From NCBI RefSeq assembly GCF_002631185.1, contig NZ_PDNU01000021.1, forward strand, positions 60,657 to 124,656: a DNA stretch of 64,000 nt. The letters run 5' to 3'. Numbering within the stretch: position 1 is the first letter of the stretch; every line of letters starts with the position of its first letter. This DNA is from Teichococcus rhizosphaerae (GTDB lineage: Bacteria > Pseudomonadota > Alphaproteobacteria > Acetobacterales > Acetobacteraceae). Positions 7,795 to 17,547 of the stretch are shown in pieces. Made by a program: the position numbers and the translations under genes. The notes beneath the pieces were generated by a model. The model worked only from the letters and a program-made list of their open reading frames with translations, was not told the DNA's origin and did no database searches.

Positions 7795-8235
7795 TCAGGC
7801 ATTGGCAACGCCCCGGCTGGTCGATCCTGGCGGGGTGAGTGACGTCACGCGGATGAAGGTCGTGACCGCAACGGCAATCGCCCCGATGACCGAGAACACG
7901 AGCTGCCAGGCTTCCGACGGCATGGTGTGCTTCACGATGCCATGCGTCGCGTGAAAGCCCGCGATGCCTGCGGGCGCGACGAATGCCAAGGCGACGAGGA
8001 GTTTCAGCCAGGCCGGCCGCAGGAGGGCGAGCAGAAGCTGGCCGACGCCGAGTGCGATACCGGCACCAACGGCGCCGATGACGATGGCACAGAGCAGGCC
8101 GGCGCCGGTCTCATGCGCCCAGATGCCCGCGCTGACGCCGATGAAAGCTGGAAGCGCAAAGACGGCGAGCGTGAACAACAACCAGCAAAGTGCGCCGATG
8201 GCGACGAGCGAACCGAGAATGGCGAAGACGATCAT
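7795..8235 (-). CDS. Conserved hydrophobic membrane protein
   Basis: A 146-residue protein with about four transmembrane segments (roughly residues 2-30, 40-75, 80-102 and 112-136). The start is ATG 8235 (MIVFAILGSLVAIGALCW), preceded by GGAGG at 8 nt, and not the longer form from 8289. No family motif is recognised. It lies alone on the minus strand in the accessory part of the backbone, so its role is unknown. Confidence 0.65.
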   Translation of the reverse strand: MIVFAILGSLVAIGALCWLLFTLAVFALPAFIGVSAGIWAHETGAGLLCAIVIGAVGAGIALGVGQLLLALLRPAWLKLLVALAFVAPAGIAGFHATHGIVKHTMPSEAWQLVFSVIGAIAVAVTTFIRVTSLTPPGSTSRGVANA

Positions 8236-8376
8236 GGTGGTGGCCTCCGTGAGAATAGGTCTGACGGGTGCGCCAACCACCACCACCAAGGCGCATTGCA
8301 GAGTATAGCGAAATTCGACGTGCTTCGGGAGCGGAAATCGAACCGATCTCCGCCCGCGAAGCTGTTCCGCCAGACG

Positions 8377-8541
8377 TCAGACGTCGAACGGATCGATCTC
8401 GGCCACGACCTCGGCATCGCCGTCGAACTCGTTGCAGGGAGTGACAGACAGCGTGCCGTCGCCCGCCCGGAAGATGATGATGGCGACCATCAGGGTGCCA
8501 GCGAGGCTGTTTGCGAAGGCATAAGCGGCGTCGAGGGACAT
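8377..8541 (-). CDS. Small 54-residue protein
   Basis: A short ORF starting MSLDAAYAFANSLAGTLMV, with a hydrophobic stretch at residues 10-24 and an acidic C-terminus (EFDGDAEVVAEIDPFDV). The start at 8541 has GGAG upstream; the longer version from 8616 is less likely. The ORF lies upstream of and in the same direction as the membrane protein gene. It is plausible as a small conserved ICE protein, without known function. Confidence 0.5.
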   Translation of the reverse strand: MSLDAAYAFANSLAGTLMVAIIIFRAGDGTLSVTPCNEFDGDAEVVAEIDPFDV

Positions 8542-8797
8542 CGGTCCGGCTCCTGTTCCGAGCGGAGGACCATCCCCCGCTGACAGGCGCCCGATGTGTC
8601 CGGCCGAGGGCCGCAATCACCGCGTAGGCGAAGACGAAGCGGCGGCACGCCAAGGCGTAGCCGACCCTTCACGGGTTGATGGCATCAGGCCCCCGGTTGG
8701 AACAAGGATCAGCGCATTTGAAGCGGGGGTCGCGAAGTTTCAGAATAGGAGCTACACCGATGGCCGGACCAAGATGCTGGTGCTGACGTAGCTCTTC

Positions 8798-9466
8798 ATG
8801 CTGACGACAGAACTTGACGCAGTCATCATGCGAAGGCTTGCTGCCGATATGTTTGCACCCTTCAACGCAGTTCAGATTCGTGTGTCAATCGACGATATTG
8901 ACCCTCCTGCTTGGAGGCGTCTGATCGTACCGATCGACTGGAATCTGGAGCAATTGCACCTGACGATCCAAGCGGCGTTTAACTGGTGGAATTACCACCT
9001 GCATGAGTTTCAGATTGGCGGACTGCGCTTTAGCGATGCGGCTGCTGCTTACGAAAGCTCCAGCAGGGATGATCCCAAGGTCTTTGAGCAGACGGACGTT
9101 CGCTTGCGTGACTTCACGAGATCTGGTGCGAGGTTCAACTACCTGTACGATTTCGGCGACGGCTGGTCGCATACCGTTGAATTGGAACAATGGCTTTCCC
9201 TCGACGTCGCACCAAAGAAGGCTCAATGCATCGATGGTGCACGGGCTCGCCCTCCCGAAGATATCGGCGGGATACCCGGCTATCAGCGGTTTCTTGAAAT
9301 CTTGGCGGACCCGAGCGACCTGGAACACGATGAAACCAAGCAATGGTGCGGAGGATATTTCGATCCTGACTGGTTCGACCTCGCGACTGTCAACAAGGAC
9401 GTGAGCAATGCGCTGAAGCCCAATGTGAAGCGGCGTCTTCACCAGCCGAAACCGCGAAAGGCTTGA
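8798..9466 (+). CDS. Plasmid pRiA4b ORF-3 family protein
   Basis: A 222-residue protein of the PRiA4_ORF3 family, recognised from the VQIRVSIDDIDPPAWRRLIV opening, the LHLTIQAAFNWWNYHLHEF segment and the YDFGDGWSHTVELE motif. These proteins are common on plasmids and ICEs and have no proven function; links to DNA-processing or integration have been suggested. It is the only plus-strand gene within the backbone and is convergent with the DUF2493 gene (15 bp apart), so it is probably a separate cargo insertion. A slightly later start at M11 or M18 is possible. Confidence 0.85.
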   Translation: MLTTELDAVIMRRLAADMFAPFNAVQIRVSIDDIDPPAWRRLIVPIDWNLEQLHLTIQAAFNWWNYHLHEFQIGGLRFSDAAAAYESSSRDDPKVFEQTDVRLRDFTRSGARFNYLYDFGDGWSHTVELEQWLSLDVAPKKAQCIDGARARPPEDIGGIPGYQRFLEILADPSDLEHDETKQWCGGYFDPDWFDLATVNKDVSNALKPNVKRRLHQPKPRKA

Positions 9467-9481
9467 GTGCATCGGTGGCGC

Positions 9482-10411
9482 CTAGGCGCCACCTGAGCCG
9501 AATTTCCAGACCGGGATGCCGAGCTTCTTCGCCTTGTCGGCGAGATTGTCCTGGATGCCGGTGCCGGGGAACACGATGACCCCGATCGGCAGCACGTCCA
9601 GCATCTGATCGTTGCGTTTGAACGGGGCGGAGCGGCCGTGTTTGGTCCAATCGGGGGCAAAGCCGATCTGCGTAACGCCGCGGTGGTCGGCCCAGCGGGC
9701 CGCGATCTTCTCGGCGCCTTTTGGAGATTTGCCGTGCATCAGCACCATGTCGGGATGCTTCGCGCGGACCTGGTCGAGCTTGGCCCAGATCAGTTGATGG
9801 TCGTTGAAGTCGAGCCCGCCGGTCAGCGCGATCTTCGGTCCGGCGGGCAGCAGCACCTCGCGATCGGCGCGTTTGCGCGCGGCGATGAAGTCGCGGCTGT
9901 CGATCATCGCAGAGGTGAGCTGGCGATGGTTGACGCGTGAGCCGTGGCGGGGAGACCAGTTCGAGCCGGTCGTTTTCCGGTAAAGGTCGGCGCCGGTGTC
10001 ACGAAAGAGTTCGAGGGCGTCTCGGCGTTCGATGAGCCGCTGTCCGGTGGCGATCAGCGCCTCGAGCTGCACGGCCTTCACCTCGGAGCCATCCTGTTCG
10101 CGCTGCCCCTGCTTCTGCGCCAGCTCGTTGTCGTCGAGTGTGCGTTCGACCCGTTCGACGGCGCGGTGGAAGGTGTTGACCGTTGACCACAGCAGGTCGT
10201 CGAGATCTGCGTCGAGGCCGGTATCGGCCATGGTCGCAATCAGCGCGTCGAAGATGTCGGCGACGGCGCCGGCGATCACGCGATCTTCCGGAATTGGTCG
10301 AGGATCGGGTTCATCGTCGCGGGGATGGAAGCCGTAGAGCTGAAGCTCGGTCAGAACGTGGTCGGTGGGAGAAGAGATGTGGTCGGGCTCAAATTCGTCG
10401 TGCTCGCTCAT
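9482..10411 (-). CDS. DUF2493 domain protein (SMF/DprA-like Rossmann fold)
   Basis: A 309-residue protein. The C-terminal 110 residues (KIALTGGLDFNDHQLIWAKL, LMHGKSPKGAEKIAARWA, GVIVFPGTGIQDNLADKAKK) are the DUF2493 domain, a nucleotide-binding Rossmann fold related to DprA/SMF and to YspA-like proteins. The N-terminal half is helical and acidic. The start ATG 10411 (MSEHDEFEPD) has GGAG upstream. It is a regular member of the Toprim, helicase, ParB, ArdC block in ICEs. The function is unknown, with nucleotide or DNA binding plausible. Confidence 0.8.
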   Translation of the reverse strand: MSEHDEFEPDHISSPTDHVLTELQLYGFHPRDDEPDPRPIPEDRVIAGAVADIFDALIATMADTGLDADLDDLLWSTVNTFHRAVERVERTLDDNELAQKQGQREQDGSEVKAVQLEALIATGQRLIERRDALELFRDTGADLYRKTTGSNWSPRHGSRVNHRQLTSAMIDSRDFIAARKRADREVLLPAGPKIALTGGLDFNDHQLIWAKLDQVRAKHPDMVLMHGKSPKGAEKIAARWADHRGVTQIGFAPDWTKHGRSAPFKRNDQMLDVLPIGVIVFPGTGIQDNLADKAKKLGIPVWKFGSGGA

Positions 10412-10531
10412 GGGAAGCTCCGTTCGCTGGACCGCGACCGCCGCGGCCTTCATGGCGACGAAGCCGTCGGACGGGCTGGACTGGCACCCGGAGCGAAGCG
10501 AGGGGCCGCAGCGTGAGCGAAGGACCGCAGG

Positions 10532-10628
10532 GGCCGGCTATTTTGTCTCGCGATGGAAAGGCCCGAGCCGGGGTCCCCGCGCGGCTTGACCGCGTGGGGT
10601 GGAGCGGGCCGCCGGAAAATAGTCGGCC
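10532..10628 (+). ncRNA. Candidate structured RNA: three nested stems
   Basis: This lies within the 354-bp non-coding gap 10412-10765. The outer stem pairs 10532-10544 with 10616-10628 (13 pairs). The middle stem pairs GGCCCG at 10560-10565 with CGGGCC at 10605-10610. The inner stem pairs 10575-10584 with 10590-10599 (10 pairs) with a CTTGA loop. The one non-Watson-Crick position in each of the outer and inner stems is a G-U wobble when read as plus-strand RNA, but an A-C mismatch as minus-strand RNA. This points to plus-strand transcription. It matches no RNA family I can recall. Confidence 0.5.
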
Positions 10629-10765
10629 ACAAGGTTGCCTGGATAGACCGTCTGATGGCCGATCGCCCTCTGGAAGGCCGGGGCGCGGTCCTCTGGCGAA
10701 ACGGTCATCCCGGATGCGAGCGTTGATCGAAGTGCTCGACCGGCAGCCGCCTGCCTCCATCCCGG

Positions 10766-11827
10766 TTAGGCTGCGTGCTCCATGAAGCGTGCGACGTCCT
10801 GGGGCGCGATCTGGACCCGGATGGCCGCCCGGAGCGCCGCGAGCCCTACCAGCCGGAGGTCTTCATTGAAGTCGCCAAGCGTCGGAGACAGGGTGACTGC
10901 CTCGATGCCCGCTTCCTCCGCGCGGGTCATCAAGGTCCTCACCGCTGCATCGCCGGCGGGATCGTCATCACGCGCGACATACAGCCGGTGCAGGGTGTCG
11001 GGGAACTGGATGGCAGCCAGATGTGCCGCCGACAGCGCAGCCGCCATCGGCATGGTTGGCAGGACGCAGCGCAGCGACAGCATGGTCTCGACGCCTTCGC
11101 CGGCCGCCATCACCGAGCCCGGCAGTCCGAAGCGCACGGCAGACCCGAGGAGATTGCCCATCGCCCGTCTCGGTGTCTCGACGGGCGCCTTGCCTAAGGT
11201 CGCTTCGTTGAAGCCGTCGGGGTCCAGCCAGGTGCGGTGTGCGCCGGTGAGCTCGCCATTGAGGTCCGTGACGGCGGCGATGATCGCCGGCCAGATCTCG
11301 GTCGGGGAATGCTCATCGGGGCGGAAGAAGCAGCGGGGATGGAAGCGCAGCGATCCGGTTTCGTGCAAAGACGTAATGCCGCGTGCGCGCAGATACGTCT
11401 CGGCGAGTGTACGGCTGATAGGCTGTGCCATCGCGAAGAGACGCCTCGCGGCGTCTGGCGAGCCCATTGGCGCCGCGAACGTCCTAGCCCGCCTCGACTC
11501 TCGTGCGGGTTCTGGATGCGGGAGGCTCAAGAAGCGCCGCGCTTCCTCGGCGACCTGCTTGAAGTCGGGAAGGTCGCAGGTTTCGCGAATGACATCGAGC
11601 AGATCGCCATGCTCGCCAGTCGCGGCGTCGGTCCACTTGCCGGCGGCGCCCTTGCCGGTCTGCGGCCCCTTGAGCCGCACGAACATTGAGCGGCCCGGCG
11701 TGTTGCGAACGTCGCCGACCAGCCAGTAGCCTCCCTGCCTTGTGCCGTTGGACAGATAGTGCCGGCACACGGCTTCGGCTTGGCCGGCGAGGCGGGCCGC
11801 GAGATCGGATGCGTCAAGGCTGGCCAT
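10766..11827 (-). CDS. Toprim domain protein (primase-like, DUF7146 type)
   Basis: A 353-residue protein. The N-terminal 100 residues (GRSMFVRLKGPQTGKGAAGK, HGDLLDVI) form the ICE-specific primase-associated region. The C-terminal half carries Toprim: the glutamate in AAGEGVETMLSL near residue 245 and the DDD in RLYVARDDDPAGDAA near residue 285. Proteins of this type are probable primases or nucleases for conjugative DNA. The start at ATG 11827 has GGGAGG 8 nt upstream and shares its A with the TGA stop of the helicase gene (TGATG), so it is translationally coupled to it. Confidence 0.85.
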   Translation of the reverse strand: MASLDASDLAARLAGQAEAVCRHYLSNGTRQGGYWLVGDVRNTPGRSMFVRLKGPQTGKGAAGKWTDAATGEHGDLLDVIRETCDLPDFKQVAEEARRFLSLPHPEPARESRRARTFAAPMGSPDAARRLFAMAQPISRTLAETYLRARGITSLHETGSLRFHPRCFFRPDEHSPTEIWPAIIAAVTDLNGELTGAHRTWLDPDGFNEATLGKAPVETPRRAMGNLLGSAVRFGLPGSVMAAGEGVETMLSLRCVLPTMPMAAALSAAHLAAIQFPDTLHRLYVARDDDPAGDAAVRTLMTRAEEAGIEAVTLSPTLGDFNEDLRLVGLAALRAAIRVQIAPQDVARFMEHAA

Positions 11828-13849
11828 CACGCTGCCTCCCGTTCAGAGATCCGCGTGACTGGATAGCGCTCCATCACCTTGGCAAGGACGCCCACGCCGG
11901 TCGCGTCGGTGGGAACGAACATCCGGAGCTTCCAGGAGATGATCTCGTGGAACAGGCCGTAGGACCGGAGGAGATCGCGCATCGTGTCGGAGAAGCCCGA
12001 TAGCTCGATGCGGTGGACGCCCATAACCCGCGCGCGATGAAGCTGGAGGCCCTCAGTGAGATCGAGGACGGTGCTGCCTGCCACCAAGGCTGCAAAGGCA
12101 TCGGCAGCCGTCAGCGTGGGCGCTCCGATCGCGAGCGCGTTGGCCGCCCAGGCTGGAGACACGCGTCGCCCGATGATGCGTTCCCCGTCGTCCGTCTGGA
12201 GGCGATAGACACGTGTGCACTCATCCGGGAGACGCTTCCAGATCGGGAGCAGGAGCCCGGCGACGACATGGATCGTGCTGTCGGTGAACTCGGGGATCTG
12301 CCCCAGTTCGCGCTGCCACGCCGCAGCGAAGACCTCGCGATCGGCCACCCGCCAATGGCTTTCCGCCATCCACGCCAGCGATGCATGGTGATGTTCCATC
12401 GGGCGGAGCAAGCGCACCCGGCGTTCGATTTCGCCGTCATCCAGCATGATGCTCGGGGCAGGCACCTGAACCGCCGCCCTGGCGGATCGGTCGTTGATCA
12501 GCAGAGCTGCACGTGGATCGGCGAGAAGCTCGAAGGCTTGTTCGAGCGACAGGGGCCTGTTGCGCTCGCGCTGGGTGATCGTCAGCAAGCGGGTTTCCGC
12601 GCCAGTGGCGGGATGCGTGTAGATGGTGTGCCGGTCGGTGACGACGAAGCTTTCGGCTTTCAGCGTTTCCAGCCCGATGTCATAGGTGCCGCTGGCCAGT
12701 GCTCCGGCAATACGGGCATTGAGAAGCTGCTCGAAGGCGCTGAACAATATGCCCTGCAGGTCGATCGTCAGCGCCAGCAAGCGATTGAGAAAGGTCGTGA
12801 TCGGCGGTAGCTCGTCGCGGATGCCTGTGTCGTCCATCAGGCTGAGGCCGGTGGCGCTCTCGAAGATTTGGAGCGGGCAGCCATCGACCTTGCCGCGGAC
12901 GATCAGCAGGTAAAGTTGGCGGAGCGCGTCGCGCGCGTGGGGGCTTTCGAGATTGTCCTCGGGTCTGAAGAGGCCCTGTCCGCCGGTCTGGCGCTGGCCG
13001 CGGGTGATTGCCCCGAGCGTGTCGAGCCGGCGGGCAATGGTCGACAGGAAGCGCTTCTCGGCTTTCACGTCGGTTGCGATCGGACGAAAAAGCGGCGGCT
13101 GCGCCTGGTTGGTGCGATTGGTGCGACCAAGGCCCTGAATGGCGGCGTCGGCTTTCCAGCCCGGTTCGAGGAGATAGTGGACACGAAGGCGCTGGTTCCG
13201 CGCCGCGAGGTCAGCGTGATAGCTGCGCCCGGTGCCGCCAGCATCACTGAACACGAGGATGCGCTTGGCATCATCCATGAAGGCGGCGGTCTCGGCGAGG
13301 TTGGCGGAGCCCGGACGGTTCTCGACCATGAGCCGATCACCTTTGCGGATGATGCGCCGCGATCGCCCGGTCACCTCGGCTACCAGGTCGGTTCCGAAGC
13401 GCTGGACGATCTGATCGAGCGCGCCAGGCACCGGCGGCAGGCTTGCGAGTTTCTCGATCAGCCGGTCACGCCGGGCGAGCGCTTCACGGCTTTTGACGGG
13501 CTGGCCGTCGCGGGTGACAGGTCGCGAAGAGAGATTGCCATCCGCGTCGGTGAACGGCTCGTAGAGCTGCACCGGGAAGGAGTTTTGAAGGTAAGACAGC
13601 ACATACTCGCGCGGCGTAATGTCGACGCGCACGTCGTTCCATTCCTCGGTCGGCACCTCGGCCAGTCGCCGCTCCATCAGTGCCTCGCCGGTGGAGACGA
13701 TCTGGACGACAGCCGCGTGCCCGTCATCGAGATCGCGCTGGATCGAGCGGATCAGCGTTGGGGTCTTCATCGAGGTCAGCAGGTGCCCGAAGAAGCGCTG
13801 CTTTGTGCTTTCGAAGGCCTGATGGTCCCCCGTTTTGGTGGACACGGGT

Positions 13850-14710
13850 TTAGGCCATTTGTCGTTCGGCCTGTTCGGGGGTCCTGTATCCGAGAGCGGA
13901 GTGGATCCGTCGCCGGTTATAATAGCCTTCGATATAGGCGAACAGGTCTCGTCGTGCTTCCTGTCGAGTTGCCCATCGCCGCTGGTGGACGAGCTCGACC
14001 TTGAGGGTGTGGAAGACGCTTTCCATGGGCGCATTATCGTAGCAGCACGCCGTCCGGCTCATCGAGGGTTTGGCTTTCATTGCAATGAGTTGCTTGCCGT
14101 ACGCTTCCGAGGCGTATTGGCTGCCGCGATCGGAATGACAGATGAGGCCTTGGGCCGGTCTTTGCCGCTGCGCAGCCATCATCAAGGCGGCCAGCGGCAG
14201 CTCTGTTCGCATATGGTCGCGCATCGACCATCCGACGATCTTGCGGGTCGCCAGATCGAGCACGGCCGCGAGATACAACCATCCCTCGCCGGTCGCGATA
14301 TAGGTAATGTCGGCCAGCCAGACGCGGTTGGGTGCCTCCGCGACAAACTCCTGTTTCAGCAGGTTGGGCGCAATCGGCAGATAGTGGCGGCTGTCGGTCG
14401 TACACGGCTTGAACCTGCGGCCCGCAAGAGCGCGGATACCATGTCGCCGCATCAAACGTTCGATACGGCCACGACTTGCCGTTCTGCCTTCCGCGCGCAG
14501 CGCGGCATGCATCCTGGGGCTGCCATAGCGGCCGTGATGCTCGGCATGGAGACGACGGACATCGTCAAGCAAGGTGCGGTTGGCGCGCGCACGGGCGCTT
14601 TCCGGGCGGTTACGCCAAGCGTAATAGCCGCTGGCTGAAACCTCGAGAACCCGGCACATCAGCCGGATCGGCCAACGCTCGGCATGGTCGCGGATGAATT
14701 TGAAGCTCAT
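13850..14710 (-). CDS. IS3-family transposase OrfB (DDE integrase core)
   Basis: A 286-residue rve-type integrase domain. The triad is D in LADITYI, D in CHSDRGSQYAS and E in APMESVFHTLK, with the HTH_21 region GRYGSPRMHAAL before it. The ATG at 14710 overlaps the orfA stop by 4 bp. The active enzyme is expected to be an OrfAB fusion made by -1 frameshifting, since the -1 frame is open from the A7 run at 14740-14746 through to this start. Confidence 0.93.
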   Translation of the reverse strand: MSFKFIRDHAERWPIRLMCRVLEVSASGYYAWRNRPESARARANRTLLDDVRRLHAEHHGRYGSPRMHAALRAEGRTASRGRIERLMRRHGIRALAGRRFKPCTTDSRHYLPIAPNLLKQEFVAEAPNRVWLADITYIATGEGWLYLAAVLDLATRKIVGWSMRDHMRTELPLAALMMAAQRQRPAQGLICHSDRGSQYASEAYGKQLIAMKAKPSMSRTACCYDNAPMESVFHTLKVELVHQRRWATRQEARRDLFAYIEGYYNRRRIHSALGYRTPEQAERQMA

Positions 14711-15024
14711 CTCGGCACCTCCGCGAAGATGCCGATCGCTTTTTTTAACACGTCGCGCTCCATGCGCACACGATCCAGTTCACGCTTCAATCGCGCGATA
14801 TCCGACGCCTGGTCCGCTGGTGACGGCAGCGGCGGCATACCCGGTGATGGCGCCGCTCGCGATCGTGCGCTCCCGCCGCGAACCACCGCTCGCCAGTTCC
14901 GCAACATCGATGGCGAAATCCCCACCTCGGCCGCCACCTGCATCACCGGCCGGCCGCTGCTCTCCAGCAGGGCAACCGTCTCTCGTTTGAACTCGGGAGA
15001 AAACTCCCTCCTCGTCTTCGCCAT
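14707..15024 (-). CDS. IS3-family transposase OrfA (HTH, leucine zipper)
   Basis: A 105-residue protein starting MAKTRREFSPEFKRETVALL, with a helix-turn-helix of the HTH_Tnp_1 type at residues 8-50 and a heptad-rich coiled coil near the end (DIARLKRELDRVRMERDVLK). The longer form from 15066 would cross the inverted repeat and is less likely. Near the end seven A residues (14740-14746) followed by G form a slippery site typical of IS3 elements. OrfA binds the IS ends and may repress transposition. Confidence 0.9.
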   Translation of the reverse strand: MAKTRREFSPEFKRETVALLESSGRPVMQVAAEVGISPSMLRNWRAVVRGGSARSRAAPSPGMPPLPSPADQASDIARLKRELDRVRMERDVLKKAIGIFAEVPR

Positions 15025-17429
15025 TGCACACCTCCATGCCCGATAGGGCTTAGCAAAGGTGTCCACTGAAGCGAGGGACCATCAGCCGAACGGGCGGCAG
15101 ATTTGGCGCGCGGGTTGAGCGTGCCGGTCTCGCTGGTGATGTTCGCGGCGCGCATCGCGGCATCGAGGTTGTTGTGGATGATCGAGAACGCGCCAGCATA
15201 GGCGTCATAGATGCGGCGTTGCTCGTCGGTGAGCGCGTGCTCAACCAGCTCGTACTCGACCCCGTCATAGGACAGGGATCTGGCGGTATAGAGGCCGAGG
15301 GCGCGAAGATCGCGGGCCAGCACCTCCATCGCTGCGATACCGCCGGCCTCGATGGCAGCGACGAATTCGGCCCTAGTGGCGAACGGGAAATCCTCGCCGC
15401 CCCACAGGCCGAGACGCTGGGCATAGGCGAGATTGTGGACAGTGGTGGCGCCTGTCGCCGAGACGTAGACGATTCGGGCACCGGGGAGGGCGTGCTGGAG
15501 CCGCAAGCCGGCACGGCCCTGCTGCGACTGAGCGACATCGCCTCGTTCTCCCTTTCCGCCGCCGGCGTTCTGCATTGCATGGCTCTCGTCGAAGATGATC
15601 ACCCCGTCGAAATCGGAGCCCAACCAATCGACGATCTGGCGGACGCGCGAAACCTTGTCGGCCTTCTCATCGGACCGCAGCGTGGCATAGGTGGTGAATA
15701 GGACGCCTTCCGGCAGTGTGATCGGCCGCCCCTGCGGGAAGCGGGAGAGCGGCGTCACCAGCAGGCGTTCCATGTCCAGGGCCGACCAGTCGCGCTGCGC
15801 ATCCTCGATCAGCTTGTCCGACTTCGAGATCCAGACGGCCTTGCGCCGACCGTGCAGCCAGTTGTCGAGGATGATGGCGGCGGACTGGCGGCCCTTGCCC
15901 GCGCCCGTGCCGTCGCCGAGCATGAAACCGCGCCGGAATCGGACGGCGGATGCCGCGTCGTCAGGTGCAGCAGAGACGACATCGAACGTCGCGTCGATGG
16001 TCCAGGCGCCGCTGAGGAAGCCCGTATGGGCCTCGCCGGCATAGATCACGGTTTCGAGCTGCGCGTCCGACAGTACGCCCTCGGTGATGAGCCGTTCGGG
16101 CAGGCGTGGACGATAGCTCGGCTTGGGCGGTGCGACCGACGCCATGGCCGCCGATTGCACGAGCTTGGTCGGATGGGCTTGAGAGCCAGGAATGCGGATC
16201 GTCTGAAGTCCGTATTCCTCGTAGATGGCGTCGGTCAGCCGACCATGTTCGGCCAGCTTCCAGTCGAGGGTCTCATAGGCGAGGTCCAGGTAAAACGGCT
16301 CCTCGAGTGATGACCTCTGCGGCGCGTTCGCGGTGCCGCGCGCAATCGGACAGGCAACTTGCTTCAGCGCCATCGCCGACGGCGCCGGCAGGGCGACCGA
16401 ACCCGCCACTGTGAGCCGTGGGGGAACGTGTTCCGTGACCCAGCCCATAAGCGTCTGCGTGTCGACTGCTTGACCCTGTGATGCGGGAAACCGGGCCGGA
16501 TCGTCTGCCGGCAGCTTGTCGAAGACGGTGAGCCGCGTCTCGATAGTGGTGCCGTGCCTGGCGTAGACGGCGCCCTCGATGCTCGCGGTGAATACGACGC
16601 GGCCGCGCTCCTGCAGTCGGATGAACGCCTCGCGCCAGGCTGGATGCTCCGGGCTGACATTGGCGCCGGTGATGGCCACCAAGCGCCCGCCCTCGGCGAG
16701 GCGGGCGAGCGCGGATGCGATGTGTCTCAGAGCGGCGTCGGCCATGCGACCGGAGACGTTCGCCATCGCCGAGAATGGCGGGTTCATCAGCACGACCGAC
16801 GGGACCATAGCCGGGTGCAGATGATCGTCGATCTGCGCTGCGTCGAAGCGCGTGACTGCGACCGCCGGGAAGAGGGAGGAGAGGAGGCTGGCGCGGGTTT
16901 CCGCCAGTTCGTTGAGGATCAAAGTAGCGCCCGCAATCTCGGACAGAATGGCGAGCAAACCGGTCCCGGCGGACGGTTCGAGCACACGGTCGGCAGGTGT
17001 AATAGCGGCCGCGCGCGACGCTATGAAGCCGAGCGGGATGGGCGTCGAGAATTGCTGGAACGTCTCGCTTTCGAGGGAGCGGCGGGTGTGCGTGGGAAGC
17101 AGACCGGCGACTCTGGCGACCAGCGGCAGGGCAGCGGCCGGAGAGCCGGCTTTGTGCAAAAGCGCTTTGCCGTATTTGCGGAGGAAGAGAACGGTCGCTG
17201 CCTCGCAGGCGTCGTAGGCCAGCTTCCAGTCCCAGGCTCCGGCAGCGTCGCTCGCGTTGAAGCTCGCTTCCATCGCGTCACGAAGCAGGGTGGCGTCGAC
17301 ACGTCGGCCGGCTTCGAGATGGACGAGGATGGATCGGGCGGCATCGAGCAGGGCCGCCATTCTGTCGACGCGTGGCAGATGAGACGCCGGCCTATGTTCT
17401 TGCGCGCATGGCGCGGAACGATCGTGCAT

Positions 17430-17510
17430 GGGGAAGACCTCGAGGAGAGCGGGAACAGGGCGAGCCCTCGGCCGCTCTCTCTCGACCGTCCGGGCTCAAA
17501 CCCGTCACGG
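17430..17510 (-). promoter_or_regulatory. Leader element, copy C (before the helicase gene)
   Basis: Read on the minus strand it starts CCGTGACGGGTTTGAGCCC, followed by a GAGAGAGAG loop and GGGCTC; GAGCCC and GGGCTC pair perfectly (17462-17467 with 17492-17497). The same CGTGACGGGTT start and GAGAGAG loop occur before parB and ardC. The outer stem of those two copies is only partly kept here, so this copy is divergent. Confidence 0.5.
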
Positions 17511-17547
17511 CCCCCTCTGCCTCTCGACGTGCGAGTGGCAGGCTGAA

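Larger units (their letters stand above)
13820..15084. mobile_element. IS3-family insertion sequence, 1,265 bp, intact
   Basis: The ends read TGATGGTCCC inward from both sides, with matching terminal inverted repeats of about 26 bp (13820-13845 and 15059-15084, four mismatches) that both contain GTGGACAC. They begin and end TG...CA as usual for IS3. Direct repeats GCC at 13817-13819 and 15085-15087 are the 3-bp target duplication. Two overlapping genes, orfA and orfB, fill the minus strand. Ends, target duplication and coding capacity are all intact, so the copy could be active. Confidence 0.95.
11827..17429 (-). pseudogene. Methylase plus strawberry-notch helicase gene, split by an IS
   Basis: Removing the IS (13820-15084) and one copy of its 3-bp target duplication restores one frame of 1,444 codons, so this is a single gene. 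From the N-terminus: a class I methyltransferase (VLEPSAGTG near residue 150, NPPF near 215), then a strawberry-notch superfamily 2 helicase with GDGTGAGKGRQ as Walker A, IIFDESHAM as the DEAH-type box, and the SNO C-terminal part with QGLGRTNRTNQ as motif VI. Such proteins are ICE backbone genes thought to act on transferred DNA. The fragments are 15085-17429 and 11827-13819. Both look undecayed, so the insertion is probably recent. The product is predicted inactive unless the IS excises. Confidence 0.88.

Noticed and set aside
13908..13930. TATAATAGCC near 13917 as a copy of the relaxase promoter motif
   Set aside because: It lies within the transposase coding sequence (Gly-Tyr-Tyr-Asn codons) and is probably a coincidence.
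11827..14034. 735-codon ORF that starts inside the IS
   Set aside because: Its first part is IS end sequence; the rest is the C-terminal part of the split helicase. Treated as one pseudogene.
14943..17429. 828-codon ORF as an intact gene
   Set aside because: The last codons read into the IS end; the true gene continues beyond the IS in frame.
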